A stretch of DNA of 64,000 nucleotides from Sellimonas catena (GTDB lineage: Bacteria > Bacillota > Clostridia > Lachnospirales > Lachnospiraceae). The stretch lies in the NCBI RefSeq assembly GCF_045063725.1, contig NZ_CP173695.1, one strand, 5' to 3'. A program made the position numbers and the translations under genes. Shown here piece after piece: positions 1 through 9,700 of the stretch. The stretch's first letter is position 1. Every line of letters begins with the position of its first letter. The notes under the pieces were generated by a model that did not search any database, was not told where the DNA came from, and saw only the letters and a program-made list of their open reading frames with translations.

Positions 1-376
1 TGTGTCCATCAAACTTAAATTTTTCCAGAATATCCCGCACATTTGCTGAAAATTTATTCAGATACTCTCTAAAATTCTCCTCAATGTGGTCAGGATCATC
101 CATAAGTCTTTCAAATGTATATTTACTTGTATTGTAAAAATCCTTTTTTGAAGCCTTACGAAGTAAAATATCTTTCATTGGAAGATTCTTTACTTCATCG
201 TATTTCTGTAATACCGCATCCTTCGTATCTGAGAGAATACAGTCAAAACGTCTGATTACTGTAAGTGGTAATATAACATCTCCATATTCATGTGGTTTAT
301 ATACACCGGTAAGCTTATCTGCTATTGCCCATATTAGGTCTGCTTTCTGATCTATTTTTGCACTTCTCGTAGCCAT
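1..376 (-). CDS. hsdM: Type I restriction-modification DNA methyltransferase subunit, N-terminus (partial)
   Basis: Only the first ~125 codons are in the window; the gene runs off the left edge. The translation opens with MATRSAKIDQKADLIWAIAD and continues through a YKPHEYGDVILPLTVIRRFD stretch, which is the typical N-terminal helical domain (HsdM_N) of type I methyltransferase subunits. In the family this domain precedes an N6-adenine methyltransferase domain that modifies the bipartite target together with HsdS; that part is not visible here. The ATG at 374-376 follows a GGAGGAAAATGTAA ribosome site. It lies 24 bp after the small XRE-type regulator and reads the same way, so the two are probably co-transcribed. 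I infer it is restriction-modification cargo of the conjugative element, but hsdS and hsdR are not visible. Confidence 0.85.
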   Translation of the reverse strand, partial: MATRSAKIDQKADLIWAIADKLTGVYKPHEYGDVILPLTVIRRFDCILSDTKDAVLQKYDEVKNLPMKDILLRKASKKDFYNTSKYTFERLMDDPDHIEENFREYLNKFSANVRDILEKFKFDGH

Positions 377-400
377 TTACATTTTCCTCCATAAGGTAAT

Positions 401-616
401 TTACTTTTCTTTGTTATCTGGTACATAGTCAATCAAATCTCCAAAGTTACAATCCAACTCTTTGCAGATTTTTTCCAAAACAGATAGTTTCACCGACTCG
501 CAGTTTGTCATCTTTGCTATTGTACTGGAGCTAAGACCAGTCTTGGCACACAAATCTCCTTTTTTCATTCCGTGGTCAATTAACTGTTTCCATAATCCAT
601 TATAACTAATTGCCAT
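401..616 (-). CDS. Small XRE/Cro-type helix-turn-helix regulator
   Basis: A 71-residue protein that is almost entirely one Cro/C1-type helix-turn-helix: the GDLCAKTGLSSSTIAKM segment is helix 2, turn and recognition helix, followed by a LSVLEKICKELDCNFGDLIDY segment typical of XRE repressors. There is no extra sensing domain. The start is preceded by GGAGGAAAAGAGG. It sits directly upstream of hsdM and has its own promoter-like sequence, so a role in controlling the type I restriction-modification genes (as controller proteins often do) is the likeliest job; this is inference from position. Homologues are common next to phage and conjugative genes. Confidence 0.85.
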   Translation of the reverse strand: MAISYNGLWKQLIDHGMKKGDLCAKTGLSSSTIAKMTNCESVKLSVLEKICKELDCNFGDLIDYVPDNKEK

Positions 617-656
617 CCTCTTTTCCTCCGTTTAATGTGCAATCAATATCAAAATT

Positions 657-686
657 ATTTTATCACACAAAAAACTCCTTGTACAA
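657..686 (-). promoter_or_regulatory. Putative sigma-A promoter of the XRE-hsdM unit
   Basis: On the minus strand TTGTAC (681-686) and TAAAAT (657-662) are separated by 18 bp, and the -10 lies 41 bp before the regulator's ATG. The surrounding interval (617-916) is very AT-rich and otherwise holds only the terminator at 860-894; I see no gene in it. Confidence 0.55.
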
Positions 687-859
687 TTCGCATTTACAAA
701 TATCACATATCTTTTTTCAAATATTGAATATCTTTTTTAATTTATTCACAAACCTTTTGAATTTATCTGCTACAGATACTCTTTTCCTAATTGGTGTGGT
801 TAGAAGAAAAACATCTCCAATCTGCTTTCATTATAACGTTCAATCCATATTTACGCATT

Positions 860-894
860 AAAAAAGGATGCAGGGATTGACTCCCTACATCCTT
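860..894 (-). terminator. Intrinsic terminator after the YodL-domain gene
   Basis: Minus strand: a stem AAGGATG/CATCCTT extended by AGGGA/TCCCT (one A-C mismatch), loop GTCAA, followed directly by six T residues (complement of 860-865). It lies 23 bp beyond the stop of the 916-codon gene and ends the long leftward transcript. Confidence 0.85.
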
Positions 895-916
895 CATTAG
901 AATTATAATATTATAC

Positions 917-3667
917 TTATCTCACACCCCGATCAGCCCCTCTCTCCGGCTTATCTTTTCCCTGCTTTTCTTGAATAATCCTCTTATTAATCTCAAGCCG
1001 TTCATGAATGGATAATTTCTTATCTTTTCCAACTACCGCCTGCTTCTGTTGTACCTGTTTCCTATCTGCTTTTCCTGCATCCTTGACCACTGCATTCGCT
1101 TCGGTACTTGTTCCCCGCTCATCTGCTCTTCCTTCATTTCTTTCCGTTATCTGCTGTTCTCGTCTCTCTTTCACACCTTTTTCTTCCAGATTGCAAAAGC
1201 TCTGCAGATACGGAAGCACATGATTCTGCATGTCTGTCAGATCTTCCATATATTTTTGGAACTCTTCACTTCCTTTACCTTTCTGGTAATTGATCCAATA
1301 CTCATCTGTAAGCTTCATTTCATTATCATACTTCAACTGACTCACAATACCGCCATGTCCATTTCCAATATCTATTGACTTCTTGAAATGATGCAGCATC
1401 TGTTCACCTTTTTCCGCATAATATACAGTCACATATATCTTTGTGATTTTTGTAGGTTCCTCTGTCTTCGAATCACGTTTTGCATACCATTCTTTATCCA
1501 TTTCTGCTGTTTTTGCATCCAGCTCGGATAACTTCTGACATCTTGGATTCATGAGAGCACTTTCTTCACAATAGTTTACATACACCATTGGTTCCAGATT
1601 CTTTGGAAACTCCGGCTCATAGACTTTCAGTCTTTCAATCAATACACCTGCACGCACAGACTGGTCACATTCTTCGTCTACAATATCCTTCAGATAAGAA
1701 ATATAAGAATGTGTATTGCCACTCTGCAAATCCAACATCACCTCTTGTACCGTATTTTCTCCCGTCTCCACATTATCTCGATACTCATACGGATCAAAAG
1801 CTTCTGCAATCTCATCCAATGCCTCTGCCAACTGTTCTGTGGTCATCTTCTCTGGATACATTGCTTCCCGAACATCCCGCATTGGTACATACTTATAGTC
1901 CGGCAATGCATCATGAATTTTCTCAATCCCTTCCCGTATCAGTGCAAGTTCTCCATAAAATCGAACATCGTCCATCAGATTTCCAAGTACTGTATTTCCT
2001 TTTACGATTGCAAATTCAGCATCATCATAGTAACTGTCTTCCGGATCACGATAGATAATCCCCATACTGCATACTCGATAGGCATTCTCAGGATTCTCCC
2101 TATATTTTTCATAAACCGCAGCAATCTGATTAACATCGGTACTTTTTTCATAAGCTCCCATATCATGGAACTCATCACATTCTGCGGCAAAGTATTCCAG
2201 ATACGGTTCTTTCTTCGGTGGCATATTATTGAGGACATTATCAATCATGTTATAATTTGCCTCTTCCAGTTCTTCTACCTTTGCCAATGGCTTATATTCG
2301 CCCTGGCTTTTCTGAATCTCTGCCATTACAACCTCATCCATTTCTTCTACCTTTTTCATCAACTGATCATAATCCCCACGGATGCGTTCTCCAGTCCATC
2401 CTTCGTCTTCCAAAAGTTCCTCTGCCGCTTCTTCAATAGAAATTTCACCATTTTCATAGACGCCACCATCCATCAGGCGGAAATCTTCATCGTAAAAGGA
2501 ATAATCATATCCTCCTTCTGTTCTCTGAATAGCAAAGTAACGTTCTCCTACCTCATATGCCAGTTCACTAAGAACCTGTTCTTCCAGATTCAGGAAAGAA
2601 TCTAGCTGTTCAAAACTGATACTGTCTACAAAATGAGCGGTTACCTTTCCCCCCTCATTCAGAACTACGATATCACTGACAGACAGGGAATGTCCTCGAA
2701 AGTCTTCTGGTCTGTCGATGTTGAATCGTTCAAATATATCATCTAGCGACATATTTCCAAATAATTCTCCCACATAGACCAGTTCATAGTCTTCTTTTTT
2801 AATCTGCATCCCGTGACTTTCAATGAAGCTCATATTCATAAACGCATAGTTTTCACCTGGCAAACCATCTCTTATTTGATAAATACCGAATGTTCGTCTT
2901 GTCCCTAATAGCAGATTTGCCTCTTTCAAAGACTGAATCTGCGGATATTTCTGCATCTCCCATTCCAAATTGCGGAATCGTTCCAGTTCTTCTGTAGACA
3001 TCTGATAATGCTCCGGACCTCGTTCAATCTCCATTCGCTCTGTAACATAGATTGGTGATGAAAAATTGGTAATCAGATAGATATCTGCTCCGGCATCATA
3101 TAATTTCAGAGCTTCTTCCTGTCCAATCACATTCATCGGCTCCTGAAATGCTCCAAAATCTTCATCTGCATAATCCAGATCCTGATCCCTTATCCGTTCC
3201 CACATCTGTGATTCCATGCCAAACAGCCCTTCATGTGCCTGTATCATTTCTTTACTTGCATACTCTCCCTTGCTGCCATCACTACCCAGGCAATAGATTT
3301 TAGAACCCATTCTGTGATAATCCAGGGCTGCTGCTTTTCTAAGCGGCACCATATCCTCTGCTGTATATCCATAATCCCGAAGTTCCAGCTTGCCTATGGT
3401 TGGATCTGGTAAGTCCTGAATATCCATTTGGGCATCATCCAGAAGTTCCTCTACTCTATCTTCATCTGACCGATTGACTGCATCTGCCAGATTTCTTACC
3501 AGCGTCCTTACTTTCTCTTCTTCGCCAACCAGATTTGCATATTCAAAAATCTGTTCTTTTACGTCCGCTGGAATTGCTATTCCCATGTGTTCTGCACGGT
3601 CTATTTGTTCCTGTGTATATTCCTGCATTTTCTGCGTTTCTATTCCTGTTATCATGTTTCTCGCCAT
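917..3667 (-). CDS. Large ICE accessory protein with YodL-type domain
   Basis: A 916-residue, strongly acidic protein with no signal peptide or membrane segment. Around residues 258-355 it has a YodL-type domain, recognisable from TFGIYQIRDG, then YELVYVG, DIFERFNIDRPEDFRGHSLS and VSDIVVL; this domain is typical of Tn1549-like elements. Its biochemical role is unknown. The regions on either side resemble other uncharacterised ICE proteins but I cannot name a domain. The C-terminal ~70 residues are low-complexity and basic and carry SIHERLEINKR, a motif also found at the ends of the methyltransferase-helicase, the DUF5688 protein and PcfB. The start is preceded by AGGAGGAACTTAT. It follows the 2443-codon gene by 81 bp and is the last gene before a strong terminator. 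Confidence 0.7.
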   Translation of the reverse strand: MARNMITGIETQKMQEYTQEQIDRAEHMGIAIPADVKEQIFEYANLVGEEEKVRTLVRNLADAVNRSDEDRVEELLDDAQMDIQDLPDPTIGKLELRDYGYTAEDMVPLRKAAALDYHRMGSKIYCLGSDGSKGEYASKEMIQAHEGLFGMESQMWERIRDQDLDYADEDFGAFQEPMNVIGQEEALKLYDAGADIYLITNFSSPIYVTERMEIERGPEHYQMSTEELERFRNLEWEMQKYPQIQSLKEANLLLGTRRTFGIYQIRDGLPGENYAFMNMSFIESHGMQIKKEDYELVYVGELFGNMSLDDIFERFNIDRPEDFRGHSLSVSDIVVLNEGGKVTAHFVDSISFEQLDSFLNLEEQVLSELAYEVGERYFAIQRTEGGYDYSFYDEDFRLMDGGVYENGEISIEEAAEELLEDEGWTGERIRGDYDQLMKKVEEMDEVVMAEIQKSQGEYKPLAKVEELEEANYNMIDNVLNNMPPKKEPYLEYFAAECDEFHDMGAYEKSTDVNQIAAVYEKYRENPENAYRVCSMGIIYRDPEDSYYDDAEFAIVKGNTVLGNLMDDVRFYGELALIREGIEKIHDALPDYKYVPMRDVREAMYPEKMTTEQLAEALDEIAEAFDPYEYRDNVETGENTVQEVMLDLQSGNTHSYISYLKDIVDEECDQSVRAGVLIERLKVYEPEFPKNLEPMVYVNYCEESALMNPRCQKLSELDAKTAEMDKEWYAKRDSKTEEPTKITKIYVTVYYAEKGEQMLHHFKKSIDIGNGHGGIVSQLKYDNEMKLTDEYWINYQKGKGSEEFQKYMEDLTDMQNHVLPYLQSFCNLEEKGVKERREQQITERNEGRADERGTSTEANAVVKDAGKADRKQVQQKQAVVGKDKKLSIHERLEINKRIIQEKQGKDKPERGADRGVR

Positions 3668-3748
3668 ATAAGTTCCTCCTGTATTCCCAAAAGTGGCATA
3701 ACCGGCAGAACATTCTTTCTACCAAATTATGCCATCTTTCCTGTTTTC

Positions 3749-6700
3749 TTATTCCAGACCGAAGTCCCTTTTTCTATCTTCCCTGCCATTCTCGCTTTCC
3801 CGCTGGCTTTTTTCTTTATAAATCTGCAATTTCTCATGGATAGAACCACGTGCCGGTCGTTCTTCTTTCTCTTTCGATTCTGACTGCTCTGCTTCTGTGT
3901 CTTCCCGTTCATCCATATTAAGAAGGGCATTTAGTTCTGACAGTCGCTCCAGTTTCTGGTTCAGTTCCTCTTCTTTTGTGAATGGCTTTCCAACTTCCTC
4001 TTTGGCATTTGTAAGCTGCTCCTGTACCGTTTCCAATCGTTGCTCCGCTTCTGCCAGTTTCTCCGGATAGCTTTCCAGAAGATTATTGATACGGGTGATA
4101 TTTCCCAGGGCATCTGCTCCCAAATGAACTTTCGATACCGATTCATGCTTCACAGACAGGATAAACTCCTTACTCCAGCTGTCGAACTGGATTCTCATGT
4201 TGAATCCCTGATAGTTTCCGATATCCATTGCTGCATCGACTGCTTTCATGTCCTTGCAGACTGCCAGTAGTGCCGCTCCTGCTTCTTTCTTTTCTGTAAA
4301 TACTTTGCCGCTGATCTCCATGGAAAACTGTTCTGGATCTGTGATTTTATGCTCCTGATAATGGGCAATATCCGCTTTGTAGCTATCAATAGTCTCGGTC
4401 AATTTTGCAATCTGCTGTGGAAAATTTCTTGCAATATCATCTTCCAGACGGTACTGGTTATTCATGTGATTGGCTTTTAAAAGTTTCAGTTTTGCCACAT
4501 CCACGTCCAGTGCCATCTTTTCTTTTACTGCCGGATTTCCAGTTGCCAGTGCCTTAACCTCTGCATAGGACAGTGCCGCTTCGTCCACATCTTCGCAGCT
4601 TCTGACCGGTGCTTTGCTCGTCATAATCTGGGAGATGAACTTCTGTTTATTTTCGATCAACTGCCACATGTAGCTGTCGAAGGTGGATTCTGTCACATAC
4701 CGAAAGATATGAACCTTTTTATTGTGATTTCCCTGCCGGATGATACGTCCTTCCCTCTGCTCCAGATCAGACGGTTTCCAGCCAATATCCAGATGATGCA
4801 GAGCAATCAGACGATCCTGCACGTTGGTACCGGCACCCATCTTTGCTGTTGAACCAATCAAAAAACGAACCTGCCCAGATTTTACTTTTCCAAACAGCTC
4901 CGTCTTCTTTGCTTCGGTATTTGCATCATGAATGAATGCAATTTCTTTTTCCGGTACACCTTTCGCCATCAGCTTCTGTTTCAAGTCATCGTAAACATTG
5001 AAACTGCCATCGCCTTTCGGTGTGCTCAAGTCACAAAAAATGATCTGCGCCGATTTCTGTACAACTGTATCTTTCCAGATTTCATAGCTTTTTTCTGCAC
5101 AGACCGACACTTTACTGCCCGGATCGTCTGGCAATAGTTCATTGACCAATCGCTGATCCAGTGCCAGTTTTCTTCCGTCATTGGTAATTTTCAGCATATT
5201 GTCTACACTAGCATCTACGCCACCGTTTCTTACCACTTCCGCACGCTCTCCTAGGCTTGCTACGATTTCTTTCTGCTGTTCTGTTGGTTTCAATACTACA
5301 GTTTCGTATTCCGCTTCCGGTACTGGAAGATTCAACTGATCCGAAGTCTTGATATCTGCAATCTCCTTGAACATATTCATCAGTTCCGGGATATTATAGA
5401 ATCTGGCGAATCTGGATTTTGCTCGGTATCCGGTTCCTTCCGGTGCAAGTTCAATGCTGGTCACAACCTCTCCAAACGTGGATGCCCAGGAATCAAATAA
5501 TCCCAAGCCCATATTCTGTAATTTGCTGTTCTGCAGATATCTCTGCATGACATAAAGTTCCGTCATGCTGTTGCTGATCGGTGTGCCCGTTGCAAAGGTA
5601 ATGCCTTTTCCACCGGTAATCTCATCCAGATACTGACATTTATTAAACATATCTGCTGATTTCTGTGCTTCGTTCTGGGCAATTCCGGCTACATTTCTCA
5701 TTTTTGTATAAAGGAACGCATTTTTATAACTGTGTGCCTCGTCTACATACAGATGATCCACTCCCAGTTCTTCAAAGGTAACTACATTATCCTTTTTCTC
5801 TTTCTGATTCAGCTTCTCCAGTCTTGTCATCAGCGTTTTTCTGGTCTTTTCAATCTGCTTTACCGTATAGCGGCCGCCATCCTGCTCATATCTTGCACTC
5901 TGGATTGCGATTTCCAGATCGTCAATCTGCTTCCGCAGCATGGCTTCCTGCCTCTCATCAGAGATTGGGATACGCTCAAACTGGGAATGACCGATGATAA
6001 TCGCATCATAGTTTCCCATAGCGATTCTGGCACAGAACTTTTTCCGGTTCGCCGGTTCAAAATCTTTCTTGGTTGCCACCAGGATATTGGCTCCCGGATA
6101 TAACTGCAGGAACTCGGCTCCCCACTGCTCTGTCAGATGGTTCGGCACGACAAATAGATTCTTTTGTGATAATCCCAGACGTTTGCTCTCCATTGCAGCC
6201 GCTACCATCTCGTAGGTCTTCCCAGCTCCTACTACATGAGCCAGAAGCACATTATCCCCGTAAAGCTGATGTGCGACAGCATTTTTCTGATGTGGGCGAA
6301 GTTCAATTTCCGGGTTCATTCCTGGGAAAGTCAGATGACTGCCATCGTATTCACGGGGACGGATACTGTTAAACCGTTCATTATAAACTCTTACCAGTCT
6401 TTCACGTCTCTGTTGATCTTTGAAAATCCAATCCTTAAATGCTGCTTTCATGGCATCCTGTTTCTGTGATGCCAGCATAGTTTCTTTTTTATTGAGGACA
6501 CGAATCTCATCCCCATTTTCATTGACACTCTTATCATAGATACGAACATCTTTCAGATTCAGTGTATCTTCCAGAATCCGGTAAGCATTTGCCCTCTCGG
6601 TTCCATACGTTGCATAGGCAAACGCATTTCTTGGACTGTCTGCATTTTTCCCGGTAATCCGCCACTCACCATTCACCTCAGAATATTTTACCTGTATCTC

Positions 6701-9700
6701 CTTCTGTGCAAGATACCACGGAGTATGAAGCAGTTCCCTCATAAAGTCCTGATAATCCGATGGTTCAATCCAGGTTGCTCCAATCCTTACTTCGATTTCA
6801 GATGCTTCCAGTTCTCTTGGCTGAACTGCTTCCAATGCACGGACATTCGGTGTGAATTCCGGGTGATTCTCTGCAAAGGTTCTTGCTGTGTTTAACTTCT
6901 CCCTGACATTTCCAGATAAATACTCATCTCCACTCTCCCACTGGTCTGTCAGTGGGTTCTTAAATATAACTCCAACCAGTTCCTCCGTGATTTTTTCTTC
7001 TGTCTTTCCTGTCAGCTGTGCCATATAGGACAGATCCACCTTTGCTCTTTCATTCAATGATAATGCTAAGGCTTCTGTCGCAGTTTCCACACTGGTTACC
7101 GCCACTGCCTTTTTGATGGTTCGTTTCGTAAACATGTCTGCTTTTCGCTTCAATGTTCCATCTTCGTTCAGGTCTTCCAGAGAACACAACAGACAATAAG
7201 AAGCGTCATCAGAAAACGCCCGCTTGTTTGCATTACTTCCGATGACTCCATACTTTGCTGTGTAAGCATCATATACTTGATTCAATTTCTCCTGCTGTTT
7301 GTGAATTTCTTCATCTGTTACGGATTCTTCCATCTGCATGGCAATCAGTTCACGCACCGTGTCTCGGATCTCCACCATACCTTTTACACGTTCTGCAGTA
7401 GCGGCAGGCATCTTTACCTGATTCATCAGAGAGTTAACACGGTAATATACCTGATCATCTACAACCGCATAACTGTAATTACGAACATTCGGATCTGCCG
7501 GGATACTCTCTGGTACATCATCCAGTTCTGCATCCACATCAACTGCAGGTGCCATATTTCCATGAATATTCCTGACAGCTTCTGCAAGCTGGACTTCAAG
7601 ATCAGCACCTTCTATCGGCATACAGGTTGTTTCCATACCATACGGACCGGATACCTCTTTCATCTCACCCAGAATCATTTCCGGATGGTCTGCAAAATAC
7701 TGATTGACCGTAATTCCATTGGCATCACTTCCAAGATTCACCCACTCCGGCATCTCTTTTGTCATGCTGTCACGCTTCTGGAAGAATAAAATATCTGCAC
7801 TGACTTCCGTTCCTGCATTTGCTTTGAATGCTGTGTTCGGCAGGCGGATGGCTCCAAGGAGATCGGCACGTTCTGCCAGATACTTTCGGACTTCCGGTGA
7901 TGCTTTATCCATGGTTCCTTTTGTTGTGATCAAAGCTGCCACACCACCCGGACGCAACTGGTCGATTGTCTTTGCCAGAAAATAATCGTGAATCATAAAA
8001 TTATAGCGGTCATATTGCCTGTCATTCACTTTATAAGCTCCAAATGGCACATTTCCGATTGCCACATCGAAGAAATCATTCGGATAATCTGTCTTCTCAA
8101 AACCTTTAATCTGGATATTGGCATCTGGGTAAAGCAGTTTTGCAATTCTACCGCTGATACTGTCCAGTTCCACACCATAGAGTTTTGACTGGTTCAGCTT
8201 CTCAGGAAGCATTCCAAAGAAGTTACCAACACCCATGGATGGCTCCAGGATATTTCCTTTTGTAAATCCCAGATTTTCCAACGCCTGATACATACTTTCA
8301 ATCACGATTGGCTGTGTGTAATGGGCATTTAAGGTAGAAGCTCTGGCTGCTGCATATTCTTCCGGTGTAAGGACTGTCTTTAATTCCAGATATTCCGTCT
8401 CCCATGCGGATTTTGTTTCATCGAAAGCATCAGCAAGACCTCCCCAGCCTACATATCGGGATAAAATCTCCTGTTCGTCTGGTGTGGCATTGCGGTTTTC
8501 TTCCTCGCATTTCTTTAAAAGCTGGATTGCCATGATATTAGCACGGAACTTTTCCTTTGGTGTTCCCTGTCCCAGTTCATCATCTGTGATATGGAAGTTT
8601 GTTGCTGGAATATCAGACTGTTCTGGTGTTATATCTTCCTTTTTTTCTGCATCTTCTACTGCTTCCGGTTGTGTCTCAACTTCCGACGGTTCCTGATTTT
8701 CCTCTCGTATTTCCTGCTGATCAGAGCCTTCCTGCTCCACTTCCAAAGCCTGCTGAGCTCCTTCCAGATCCGCCTGTCTCTGTGCTTCCTGCCGTTCTTC
8801 ATACTTTTCCAGTTCTTCCGGTGATAAGAAATCATCGGTGCGAATCAGCTGACGGACACGTTCTGCAACCTTATTCCACTTTAATAGAACTTCTACATCT
8901 GGACTGCCAATCTTCCCTTTCGCAAGTTTTAATCCTTTCGCATCATGGGAAGCATCGGATTCATACGCTCCCGGTATCCCAGGTGCTGCTCCACCTGTAC
9001 CATACTCATTTTTCAGAAACTCAGCTGCATCCTTTATATCGTGATGTTCCATGAAATACTCATAGATCCGATTCCGTCCTCCGGCAGTGATCCCGCCTCT
9101 TCTAAGGACTGCATCTATCTCATCCTGTGTGATAAAGGAAAGGGCCGGACGTTCGACCGTAAATTTCTGGTCTACCCAGGAACGCTCCCTCTGGAGATCC
9201 TGAAAACGCTGGAAATATTCCGGATTATGCTGAATCTCCCACCTGCGATAATCTTCTGGATTCTCATCCATATCTTTCTGCAGCCATTCAAAGCGATGGG
9301 CAATTGCATCTGCTTCCGCTGAATCTGTCCAAGCTTCCCGCACGACATCCTGCCAATCCGAATATGATTGCTGCTCCTCCCGGTTTCTGCTGGTATCCCG
9401 AAAATGGAGTGCAAGAAGATTGGTCATTTCTTCCTGCTCCTGTTCAATGGCGTTATTGGAAATCAGATTATCCACGTAACTTCTATCCTCATACATATCC
9501 CGGATTCTGTCCGCCGCTTCTTCCCACGTAACCATGCGATCAAAGTTTCTTCTGGCGGAATCTCCCCGTCGGATACGGATACCATCATTGTCATACCAGA
9601 TACTGATTTTCTGTCCATCTATGGTAAATCCTTTTCCACCTGTTTCATATTCCTCCTTCAGGAAGTTCTGCATTTCTTCATTATCCAGACCTTCAATCAG

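Noticed and set aside
1709..2605. 298-codon plus-strand open frame opposite the YodL-domain gene
   Set aside because: Hydrophobic, Cys/His-rich translation typical of an antisense shadow; the minus-strand gene has ribosome site and recognised domain.
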